8,222 nucleotides of DNA from Gammaproteobacteria bacterium (GTDB taxonomy: Bacteria > Pseudomonadota > Gammaproteobacteria > SZUA-229), in assembly GCA_002401185.1 (NCBI GenBank), contig NVSH01000076.1, positions 463 to 8,684 on the forward strand. The letters run 5' to 3'. How positions within the stretch are numbered: the first letter of the stretch is position 1; each line of letters starts with the position of its first letter. Shown here in pieces: positions 1-5,534 of this stretch. The notes beneath the pieces are model-generated. The model saw nothing but the letters and a program-made list of their open reading frames with translations, was not told the origin of the DNA and ran no database searches. Position numbers and translations under genes: made by a program.

Positions 1-651
1 GAAGGTTACTTTAAAGACCGTTTCTTCAGACGCTTTCAGACCTCTTAAATGGTCTTCAAACCCAGGTATCATTTGTCCTCTACCTAATATCATGGGTAGG
101 TCTTTAGCTGCTCCACCATCAAACTCTACGCCATCAACAGTGCCCACAAAATCAAGTATCATTCGATCCTCGTCAGCAGACGCACGATCGACTTCTTCCC
201 AATCCATTTTTTGCTTGCGCAAAACGTTAATCATATTTTCTACATCAGCATCTTCGACACTAGCTTCAAGTTTTTCGATTGAAAGCTCTGCGACGGGTGA
301 CAACTCAACTTCTGGGTATACTTCAAACGTTGCGGTATATTCCATAATTTGGCCTAGTACCAAGTCTTGCGCCTGTATTTTAGGGTCGCCTGCCGGGTTC
401 AGCTTTTCCTGAATCAATGCTTCACGAAAGGTTTTTTGCATTAAGTCGCCAGCGACTTCATTTAAAACCGAGCCTGAATATTTCTGCTTAATCACTCTAA
501 GTGGAACTTTGCCAGGTCGGAAACCGTCAATTTTAACGGTACTTTTTAATGAATTCAGTCGATTGTTAACTTCCAATTCGACGGTTTCTGCAGGAACCTG
601 AACGGTTAATTTTCGCTCTAGACCTTCGCCTGCTTCTACTGAAACTTGCAT
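1..651 (-). CDS. tig: Trigger factor, N-terminal half (partial, runs off window start)
   Basis: Trigger factor is the ribosome-associated chaperone that meets nascent chains at the exit tunnel and has a peptidyl-prolyl isomerase domain. The minus-strand frame is open from an ATG at 651 to position 1, giving 217 residues; the family is usually about 430, so roughly half is present. The start MQVSVEAGEGLERKLTV closely matches E. coli Tig, and the ribosome-docking signature GFRPGKVP lies at residues 43-50. NPAGDP (85-90) and the FEVYPEVEL stretch (109-117) close the N-terminal domain. The FKBP-type domain begins near residue 162 (DRMILDFVGTVDGVEF) and includes GRGQMIPGFED (190-200). A good ribosome site (GAGGT, about 655-660 on the minus strand) precedes the ATG. 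The tRNA-Leu gene lies 68 nt upstream on the same strand, so readthrough transcription is possible. In relatives clpP, clpX and lon usually follow; they would be outside the window. Confidence 0.97.
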   Translation of the reverse strand, partial: MQVSVEAGEGLERKLTVQVPAETVELEVNNRLNSLKSTVKIDGFRPGKVPLRVIKQKYSGSVLNEVAGDLMQKTFREALIQEKLNPAGDPKIQAQDLVLGQIMEYTATFEVYPEVELSPVAELSIEKLEASVEDADVENMINVLRKQKMDWEEVDRASADEDRMILDFVGTVDGVEFDGGAAKDLPMILGRGQMIPGFEDHLRGLKASEETVFKVTF

Positions 652-676
652 AACTACCTCGATAAATTTTAAGATT

Positions 677-707
677 GAGTGTGCCACCTAAATACTGGGT
701 GACTCTC
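677..707 (-). other. Imperfect hairpin between tRNA-Leu and tig
   Basis: On the minus strand GAGAGTCACC (707-698) can pair with GGTGGCACACTC (688-677) around a 9-nt loop, with one mismatch and a 2-nt bulge. It lies 13 nt past the tRNA 3' end and 26 nt before the tig start. No T-run follows, so it is not a good intrinsic terminator. It could help tRNA 3' processing or protect the tig leader, but it could also be chance. Confidence 0.3.
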
Positions 708-719
708 ATAGGATAAATA

Positions 720-803
<84 letters not shown>

Positions 804-815
804 AATAAGGTGCTA

Positions 816-824
816 ATTTTAGCA
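816..824 (-). promoter_or_regulatory. Candidate extended -10 promoter of tRNA-Leu
   Basis: On the minus strand TGC-TAAAAT (824-816) matches an extended -10 element (TGnTATAAT, 5 of 6 in the hexamer). It ends 12 nt before the mature tRNA 5' end, which would leave a short 5' leader for RNase P. I see no good -35 hexamer at 17 nt. The assignment rests on position and the extended -10 only. Confidence 0.35.
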
Positions 825-883
825 AATTTATACAGATAATGCCGTATAAACTTGCTGCCATCAGACTTTTGGCATATAAATTT

Positions 884-1060
884 CATGCCTCTGCATTTAA
901 CTCAGCACAGCACCGTGGTCAGGGCGTAGGTTATTGATTTTTCAGGCATCTGTAGCATGGATGCTACAGTAGAGCGTACATGGATGTATTCACAGCGACC
1001 GAAAAGTCAATAACCTGCGTCCTTACCTCAAAATAATGCTGAGTTAAATGCAGAGGCATG
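884..1060. repeat. 177-bp palindromic element with perfect 24-bp terminal inverted repeats (MITE-like)
   Basis: The outer arms 884-907 and 1037-1060 are perfect inverted copies of 24 bp (CATGCCTCTGC...ACTCAGCA against TGCTGAGT...GCAGAGGCATG). Symmetry resumes further in: comparing 908-943 with the reverse complement of 1001-1036, the 7 outermost positions differ, then 24 of 29 positions match, including a 10-bp AGGTTATTGA block. The 57-nt centre (944-1000) holds two small hairpins. No open reading frame of note lies inside, so it cannot encode its own transposase. The structure fits a non-autonomous dispersed repeat (MITE or large REP-like element) or a strongly structured RNA. I could not define a clear target-site duplication; the flanks are AT-rich (AAATTT on the left, TTATTT on the right). 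It lies between the tRNA-Leu promoter and the doc-like gene. Confidence 0.75.
950..988. repeat. Paired hairpins sharing a CATGGATG core, centre of the palindromic element
   Basis: CTGTAGCAT-GG-ATGCTACAG (950-969) is a perfect 9-bp stem with a GG loop. Eight bases downstream TACAT-GG-ATGTA (977-988) is a 5-bp stem with the same GG loop. The two share the octamer CATGGATG (956-963 and 979-986), so the centre looks like a diverged duplication of one hairpin unit. Tight symmetrical sites like these could be protein-binding or transposase-recognition sites; that is inference. Confidence 0.6.
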
Positions 1061-1130
1061 TTATTTTTTGTTTGGTTAGTTTTGTTCTAATCTGAAAATA
1101 GTTGTTAACGAATATTTTCTGTAAGCACAA

Positions 1131-1493
1131 TTAAAGTTGAACGGCCGCTGAGTGAATCCACGGTGTCAGGTGTATCAGGTCACAAGTATTAGCATCAAAT
1201 AACTCCATAAGAAAAGTATAAGCCGTTTTAGGTTTAACCGACAATTTATAACCGTTCAGCCGTAAAAAAACGTTCGTAGAGAAAAACGCAAAACGTTTGT
1301 TGCCGTCGATAAAGGGGTGATTGTTCATTGATGATTCGAATAAGGCCGCTTTCATTTCAACAAGATCGGCGTAATAACCTGTTTGTGGGCGGAACAATGT
1401 GCTTTCCAAAAGACCTTTATCTCGTCGTCCGTCGGTACCGCCAAAACGTATAATTAACGCAGAATGGATTTCCAGTACTTCGTCTACGCTCAA
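1131..1493 (-). CDS. Doc/Fic-family (death-on-curing) toxin-like protein, no adjacent antitoxin
   Basis: The 120-residue product carries the Doc-type Fic motif HPFIDGNKR at residues 59-67. Lys in GNKR, instead of the second Gly of the AMPylating Fic motif (HPFxxGNGR), marks the Doc branch; phage P1 Doc inactivates EF-Tu by phosphorylation. Other family features are EVLEIHSALIIRFGG (5-19), a RDKGLLESTLFRPQTGYY region (24-41) and FLRLNGYKL (76-84). Length fits the family (about 120-135). The best start is TTG at 1493; there is no ATG or GTG upstream, although the frame stays open to 1544, and no convincing ribosome site is seen. Doc genes normally follow a Phd- or AbrB-type antitoxin gene, but the 120 nt upstream contain no such frame. 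The residue after NKR is Phe, where I would expect Thr in close relatives. It is divergent from ruvC. It may be a solitary, silent or domesticated toxin; activity cannot be judged from sequence. Confidence 0.85.
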   Translation of the reverse strand: MSVDEVLEIHSALIIRFGGTDGRRDKGLLESTLFRPQTGYYADLVEMKAALFESSMNNHPFIDGNKRFAFFSTNVFLRLNGYKLSVKPKTAYTFLMELFDANTCDLIHLTPWIHSAAVQL

Positions 1494-1546
1494 TACAATT
1501 GTCTGTAAAGTGGTTGTTGCGTTAAAAAAGTCGTCTGAAAACCTTT

Positions 1547-1559
1547 AGCCGACACGGCT
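1547..1559. promoter_or_regulatory. Short dyad in the doc/ruvC divergent intergenic region
   Basis: AGCCG-ACA-CGGCT is a perfect 5-bp inverted repeat with a 3-nt spacer, placed about midway between the divergent doc-like and ruvC genes. It could be an operator for either side. It is short enough to arise by chance. Confidence 0.25.
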
Positions 1560-1590
1560 TTGCAGTGTTAGAATCCCACTAAATTATAAA
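1560..1590 (+). promoter_or_regulatory. ruvC: Weak candidate promoter for ruvC
   Basis: TATAAA at 1585-1590 matches the sigma-70 -10 box at 5 of 6 positions and lies 23 nt before the ruvC GTG. The only upstream partner is TTGCAG (1560-1565), 3 of 6 against TTGACA with a long 19-nt spacer. I see no LexA-like CTGT-N8-ACAG box in 1494-1613, so SOS control of ruvC is not supported here. Confidence 0.25.
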
Positions 1591-1613
1591 AACGACTAAC
1601 GAATATCAATCGA

Positions 1614-2153
1614 GTGTCAGTAAATAAATTAGCACAAATTACGCGTATCATCGGTATCGATCCTGGCTCTCGCTGTACCGGTTATGGCGTGATAGACAGC
1701 GATGGTTTTCGCCATAAATATGTTGGCAGTGGTTTTGTTAAAATTGTGGGTGATGAATTGCCTGAACGATTAGGTATGATATTTCGTGAAATAAGCCTCA
1801 TCATCGAAAAATGGCAGCCGCAGATGATGGGTATCGAACAGGTTTTTGTAAATAAAAATGTCGATTCGGCGCTCAAACTAGGTCAAGCCAGAGGGGCTGC
1901 GATTTGTGCAGGGACGAATGCACAGCTTGAGGTAGGCGAATACACGCCGCGAGCAATAAAAAAAGCAGTGGTTGGTCATGGCGCAGCTGATAAAGAGCAG
2001 ATTCAAAAGATGATAAAATTATTACTCAAACTCGATTTTGTACCGCAAAGTGATGAAGCCGATGGCCTGGCAATTGCTATCTGCCATGCCAATCATATGA
2101 ACTTAAAAAAACTGGGTATCGCAAGCAAAGTGCGTGGTGGTCGTTGGAGATGA
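1614..2153 (+). CDS. ruvC: Crossover junction endodeoxyribonuclease RuvC
   Basis: RuvC is the homodimeric Holliday-junction resolvase that cuts symmetrically once RuvAB is loaded. The 179-residue product shows the RNase H-like fold signatures IIGIDPGSRCTGYG (12-25), GIEQVFVNKN (73-82), SALKLGQARGA (85-95) and DEADGLAIAICH (147-158). The four acidic catalytic residues are all present: D16, E75, D147 and D150. Each is offset by exactly 9 from E. coli D7, E66, D138 and D141, so there is no internal indel between them. The start is GTG at 1614, the only conventional start in the open frame, with a poor ribosome site. It adds about nine residues before the usual N-terminus. The stop lies 7 nt before ruvA. 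The yebC gene that often precedes ruvC is absent; a divergent doc-like gene is there instead. Confidence 0.97.
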   Translation: MSVNKLAQITRIIGIDPGSRCTGYGVIDSDGFRHKYVGSGFVKIVGDELPERLGMIFREISLIIEKWQPQMMGIEQVFVNKNVDSALKLGQARGAAICAGTNAQLEVGEYTPRAIKKAVVGHGAADKEQIQKMIKLLLKLDFVPQSDEADGLAIAICHANHMNLKKLGIASKVRGGRWR

Positions 2154-2160
2154 GAGTGCG

Positions 2161-2763
2161 ATGATTGGACGAGTGACGGGTATATTGCTGGAGAAACAAC
2201 CACCATCAGTTCTGGTGGATGTGCAGGGTGTGGGTTATGAGTTAGAAGCGTCGATGACAACTTTTTATCAGCTGCCAGAATGTGGTGAAAACATTACACT
2301 GCATACGCATTTGGTGGTGCGTGAAGACGCGCAGTTACTCTATGGTTTTTATTCTTTATCCGAACGACAGATGTTTCGTAACCTGATAAAGATAAGTGGT
2401 GTTGGCCCTAAGCTGGCTTTGACCATACTGTCTGGTATGAGCGCAGAAAATTTTACCCGTTGCATCGTGGAAGAAGACAGTAAAGCGTTAACAAAACTAC
2501 CAGGCGTTGGTAAAAAAACCGCAGAGCGATTAGTCATCGAATTAAAAGATCGACTGGAAAAAGATGATTCGATCAAGTTGGTTGGCACCGCTACGCCTGC
2601 TGAGAGAAAGGCGAGTCCGGTAAACGATGCGGTCAGTGCGTTGATATCTCTGGGTTATAAAGCACCGCAGGCGAGCCAGATGATCCGCGATATCGATGTA
2701 GAAGATAAAACAACCGAAGAAATTATTCGTGCTGCGTTACAAACGTCTATGGACGGACGGTAG
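2161..2763 (+). CDS. ruvA: Holliday junction branch migration protein RuvA
   Basis: RuvA binds four-way junctions as tetramers and loads the RuvB motors. Starting at the ATG at 2161 gives 200 residues beginning MIGRVTGILLEKQPPSVLVD, aligned with E. coli RuvA (203). Domain I is an OB fold (about 1-62, ending REDAQLLYGF). Domain II carries two helix-hairpin-helix motifs, KISGVGPKLALTIL (77-90) and KLPGVGKKTAERL (112-124). Domain III, which contacts RuvB, is about 153-200 (DAVSALISLGY and EEIIRAAL). The flexible linker (about 132-152) is short. The frame extends upstream to a GTG at 2134 inside ruvC, but that would add nine non-homologous residues, so 2161 is preferred. GGAG and GAGAG stretches within 2146-2156 provide the ribosome site. 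It begins 7 nt after the ruvC stop. Confidence 0.97.
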   Translation: MIGRVTGILLEKQPPSVLVDVQGVGYELEASMTTFYQLPECGENITLHTHLVVREDAQLLYGFYSLSERQMFRNLIKISGVGPKLALTILSGMSAENFTRCIVEEDSKALTKLPGVGKKTAERLVIELKDRLEKDDSIKLVGTATPAERKASPVNDAVSALISLGYKAPQASQMIRDIDVEDKTTEEIIRAALQTSMDGR

Positions 2764-2801
2764 TAGAATAATGCAGGAGCAATTATCGAGGGGATGTTTA
2801 G

Positions 2802-3866
2802 ATGAGTGAAAATCCTGTCTTGTCAGCAACGAGCAGTGAAGCTGAAGTAGCTATCGATCGCGCTATTCGGCCGCAATATTTGAAGGATTATCGTGGCCAG
2901 CCAGCGGTTACCGAACAGCTGGATATTTTTATCCCCGCTGCGAAAGCGCGTAACGAAGCCTTAGATCATATCCTGTTTTTTGGGCCGCCAGGTTTGGGTA
3001 AAACTACGTTGGCGCATATCGTGGCTAATGAGATGGGGGCGACGCTACATTCGACCTCAGGCCCAGTTTTAGAAAAACAGGGTGACCTCGCCGCCTTGCT
3101 GACCAACCTTGAACCGCACGATGTTTTATTTATCGATGAAATTCATCGCTTGAGTCCAGTAGTAGAAGAAGTGCTGTACCCCGCGATGGAAGACCACCAG
3201 CTGGACATCATGATTGGTGAAGGTCCCGCCGCACGGTCCATTAAGCTTGACCTGCCACCTTTTACCCTGGTCGGCGCAACAACAAGGGCAGGTTCCCTGA
3301 CATCCCCTCTACGTGATCGTTTTGGTATTGTTCTGCGTCTTGATTTCTATGGTGTACATGATTTATGCCATATCGTTAAACGCTCATCCGATATATTAAA
3401 TGTTCAGGTGGATGATGCTGCTGCCGGAGAAATTGCCCGGCGTGCACGAGGTACGCCTCGAATCGTTAATCGTCTTTTGCGAAGGGTACGTGATTACGCA
3501 GAAGTCAAAGCGGATGGAAAAGTAGATAAAGTCGTAGCGGAATTAGCCTTGGAACTGCTCAAAGTGGACCCTTTGGGGTTTGATATAATGGACAGGCGCT
3601 TACTGCTGGCGATTATCGAAAAGTTTAATGGTGGCCCTGTCGGTGTGGAAAATTTAGCAGCAGCAATAGGCGAAGAACGCGAGACCATCGAGGATGTCAT
3701 TGAACCTTATTTAATTCAGCAAGGTTATTTAATGCGTACGCCGCGAGGACGAATTGCGACTGCAAATGTCTATAAACATTTTGGTTTACACGCACCTGAC
3801 AGTCTGACTACTGAGCTGGCAAAAGGGCAGGGCGTAGCAGATCAGCAAGACTTTAATTTAAGTTAG
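2802..3866 (+). CDS. ruvB: Holliday junction branch migration ATPase RuvB
   Basis: RuvB is the hexameric AAA+ motor that pulls DNA through the RuvA-junction complex. The 354-residue product has Walker A GPPGLGKT (61-68), Walker B LFIDEIH (109-115), sensor 1 GATTRAG (158-164), an arginine-finger region LRDRFG (170-175) and sensor 2 RGTPRI (216-221). The C-terminal winged helix includes [10 protein letters not shown] (277-286) and [11 protein letters not shown] (307-317). An N-terminal stretch of about 20 residues precedes the conserved [11 protein letters not shown]. The C-terminus runs about 20 residues past the conserved HFGL. The ATG at 2802 has GAGGGG (2788-2793) as ribosome site, and 38 nt separate it from ruvA. 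A tiny ATG-TTT-AGA-TGA frame begins at 2794 and ends on the ruvB start. All catalytic motifs are intact. Confidence 0.98.
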   Translation: MSENPVLSATSSEAEVAIDRAIRPQYLKDYRGQPAVTEQLDIFIPAAKARNEALDHILFFGPPGLGKTTLAHIVANEMGATLHSTSGPVLEKQGDLAALLTNLEPHDVLFIDEIHRLSPVVEEVLYPAMEDHQLDIMIGEGPAARSIKLDLPPFTLVGATTRAGSLTSPLRDRFGIVLRLDFYGVHDLCHIVKRSSDILNVQVDDAAAGEIARRARGTPRIVNRLLRRVRDYAEVKADGKVDKVVAELALELLKVDPLGFDIMDRRLLLAIIEKFNGGPVGVENLAAAIGEERETIEDVIEPYLIQQGYLMRTPRGRIATANVYKHFGLHAPDSLTTELAKGQGVADQQDFNLS

Positions 3867-3909
3867 ATTGTTTACGGTATCAGCGTTTAATAAAAATAAT
3901 AAAAAAGTA

Positions 3910-4386
3910 ATGTCTTCAGAAGAAACAAAAAAATTTAAGGAATTTTTCTGGCCGGTACGTGTCTACTACGAAGATACCGATTCGGGTGGCGTGGTTTATT
4001 ACGCTAATTACCTGAAATTTATGGAGCGAGCGCGTACCGAACTGTTACGAAGCATCGGTTATCAACAGGACCAATTACAACAAGAGCTGGGTATTATTTT
4101 TGCGGTGCATAGCGCCAATATCCAATACAAAAAACCGGCCAGATTTAATGATGAGTTAAACGTGATAACATCTATAATCTCGCTGGGTAAAGCCAGTATT
4201 CATTTTAAACAATCTATCCACCTCAAATCGGCGCTCGATTCTGGAATGTCTGCAACGGTTTCCACCGGTTTGTTATCTAAAGCAGAGATTAAAATTGCCT
4301 GCTTAAATGCGAAAAAATTCACGCCGCAGAGTATTCCTGCATCAATAATTATAAAAATTAATAAGGAGTTTTATTGTGGAAGCTGA
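3910..4386 (+). CDS. ybgC: YbgC-type acyl-CoA thioesterase of the Tol-Pal cluster
   Basis: YbgC is a cytoplasmic hot-dog-fold (4-hydroxybenzoyl-CoA thioesterase family) enzyme hydrolysing acyl-CoA thioesters; it accompanies tol-pal operons, and a link to phospholipid metabolism has been proposed. Counting from the ATG at 3910 (158 residues), the signature WPVRVYYEDTDSGGVVYYANYLKFMERARTE starts at residue 14, with the catalytic Asp in EDTD (21-24). VYYANY carries Tyr where E. coli has His (VYHASY); I regard this as a normal family variant. The start is uncertain. The frame opens with a TTG at 3868, only 1 nt after the ruvB stop, which would add 14 Asn/Lys-rich residues, and neither start has a clear ribosome site. 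I prefer 3910 because it begins closer to the conserved region. The gene overlaps tolQ by 11 nt. Confidence 0.93.
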   Translation: MSSEETKKFKEFFWPVRVYYEDTDSGGVVYYANYLKFMERARTELLRSIGYQQDQLQQELGIIFAVHSANIQYKKPARFNDELNVITSIISLGKASIHFKQSIHLKSALDSGMSATVSTGLLSKAEIKIACLNAKKFTPQSIPASIIIKINKEFYCGS

Positions 4387-5071
4387 AATGTCTCTCTTTT
4401 CGCTAGTAACGCGAGCGAGTATATTGGTGCAGATTGTTATGCTGATCCTGTTGAGTGCCTCTGTGCTTTCCTGGGTTATCATTACCATGAAATATAAAAT
4501 CTTAAAAGTGGCCAAAGAAGAAGCCGCGCGTTTTGAAGATCAGTTCTGGTCAGGTATTAATTTATCCGAGTTGTACCAACAGGTTAAACGTAAAAACGGT
4601 GAACATCGCGGCATCTCACGAATCTTTGAGATGGGTTTTTCAGAATACATCCGCACCCATAAAAATAAAACCAATGCCAATACTGAAATGATGCTGGCCA
4701 GTGTGCAGCGCAGTATGAAAGTGGCGGTTGCGCGTGAAGAAGATACGCTGGATTCACATTTATCATTATTAGCAACCATTGGCTCAATCAGTCCCTATAT
4801 CGGATTATTCGGTACTGTCTGGGGTATTATGCGTTCATTTATCGCTTTGGGTGCCGTCGAGCACGCAAGCCTCGCGATGGTTGCACCGGGTATTGCTGAA
4901 GCGTTAATTGCTACAGCAATGGGGTTGTTCGCTGCGATTCCAGCAGTTATTGCTTATAACCGATACGCAGAAAAAGTTGACCGTCTGTCTAGCACCTATG
5001 AAAATTTTGCTGAAGAATTCATTACCATTTTACAAAGGCAAAGCCATACAAAAGATAAGGCGTTAGCATGA
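4376..5071 (+). CDS. tolQ: Tol-Pal system proton channel subunit TolQ
   Basis: TolQ is the inner-membrane partner of TolR in the proton-driven motor that energises TolA; it belongs to the MotA/TolQ/ExbB family. The product has 231 residues (E. coli 230). Three membrane helices are visible: about 16-37 (ILVQIVMLILLSASVLSWVI), about 131-155 (LLATIGSISPYIGLFGTVWG) and about 168-192. A large cytoplasmic loop lies between the first two. Channel-lining-type threonines sit in GLFGTVWG (T147) and LIATAMG (T180). FEDQFWSG (53-60) and MVAPGIAEALIATAMGLFAAIP (168-189) match E. coli very closely. The start is GTG at 4376, favoured by a perfectly spaced AAGGAG (4363-4368); an ATG at 4388 is the alternative. 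The start lies within the 3' end of ybgC, so translation is likely coupled. Confidence 0.97.
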   Translation: MEAEMSLFSLVTRASILVQIVMLILLSASVLSWVIITMKYKILKVAKEEAARFEDQFWSGINLSELYQQVKRKNGEHRGISRIFEMGFSEYIRTHKNKTNANTEMMLASVQRSMKVAVAREEDTLDSHLSLLATIGSISPYIGLFGTVWGIMRSFIALGAVEHASLAMVAPGIAEALIATAMGLFAAIPAVIAYNRYAEKVDRLSSTYENFAEEFITILQRQSHTKDKALA

Positions 5072-5478
5072 GCAAGAAGCGCCGCGCAATAGCAGAAATT
5101 AATGTTGTACCTTATATCGACGTCATGCTGGTATTGCTTATTATTTTTATGATTACGGCACCGATTGTACAGCAGGGTATAAAAGTTGAATTACCTAAAG
5201 TCGCAGCTAATTCATTGCCGCCTGAACAACTGGAACCTGTCATATTAACGGTGAGTAAAACGGGTGAATACTATTTAAATATAGGTGATAATCTGAAAAA
5301 ACCGGTGTCGGGTGATGTCGTAGCTCAGCGTGTTTCTTTGGTGTTAAAACAAAAACCAATGACCCCTGTTCTGGTGCGTGGTGATAAAGATGTTAACTAC
5401 GGTGCAGTAACAACGGCGATGGTGCTCTTGCAATCAGCTGGCGTAGAGAAAGTTGGCTTAATGACAGACCAGCCTTAG
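5068..5478 (+). CDS. tolR: Tol-Pal system protein TolR
   Basis: TolR is the ExbD/TolR-family inner-membrane protein with one transmembrane helix and a periplasmic domain. It completes the proton path with TolQ. The 136-residue product starts with a basic cytoplasmic tail (MSKKRRAIAEINVVPYIDVM). One membrane helix follows (about 16-35), carrying the essential protonatable Asp at D18 in PYIDVMLVLLIIFM. The periplasmic part includes VELPK (40-44), a VILTVSKTGEYYLN segment (58-71) and a C-terminal VLVRGDKDVNYGAV region. The length is slightly below E. coli TolR (142). Its ATG overlaps the tolQ stop in an ATGA (5068-5071), the usual translational coupling, with AAGG at 5057-5060 as ribosome site. 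Confidence 0.97.
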   Translation: MSKKRRAIAEINVVPYIDVMLVLLIIFMITAPIVQQGIKVELPKVAANSLPPEQLEPVILTVSKTGEYYLNIGDNLKKPVSGDVVAQRVSLVLKQKPMTPVLVRGDKDVNYGAVTTAMVLLQSAGVEKVGLMTDQP

Positions 5479-5495
5479 TGTGTAGGTAAGTCAAT

Positions 5496-5534
5496 ATGCT
5501 AAGTAAGTTATGGTTACAGGGTTTGTATAGATGA
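5496..5534 (+). other. 12-codon upstream frame ending on the tolA start (ATGA)
   Basis: In the 52-nt tolR-tolA gap an ATG at 5496, preceded by AGGT (5484-5487), opens a 12-codon frame (MLSKLWLQGLYR). Its TGA at 5532-5534 overlaps the tolA ATG at 5531. If translated, it would deliver terminating ribosomes to the tolA start. Being so short, it may simply be chance. Confidence 0.3.

Noticed and set aside
92..412. Plus-strand open frame of about 106 codons
   Set aside because: It is antisense to trigger factor, has a Ser/Thr-rich low-complexity product and no ribosome site or recognisable domain. The minus-strand frame is clearly Tig.
884..1060. Palindromic element as an ordinary intrinsic terminator
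   Set aside because: The stem encloses a loop of over 120 nt, and on the minus strand, where transcription from doc would arrive, no T-run follows the left arm. The plus side has a T-rich TTATTTTTT, but no plus-strand gene precedes it.
884..1060. CRISPR array or insertion sequence
   Set aside because: There are no direct repeats with regular spacers and no transposase frame; the symmetry is inverted and single-unit.
1494..1613. A small antitoxin gene upstream of the doc-like gene
   Set aside because: All minus-strand frames are cut by stops within short distances, and no AbrB- or Phd-like sequence is visible.
1494..1613. LexA (SOS) box before ruvC
   Set aside because: No CTGT-N8-ACAG-like site could be found by eye in the ruvC upstream region.
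2134..2160. Upstream GTG start for ruvA inside ruvC
   Set aside because: It would add nine residues not found in the RuvA family. The ATG at 2161 begins the conserved MIGR and has a ribosome site.
4011..4040. Tyr in place of His in the YbgC VYYANY motif as a sign of inactivation
   Set aside because: The catalytic Asp (EDTD) is intact, and Tyr at this site is, from memory, common in gammaproteobacterial YbgC proteins.
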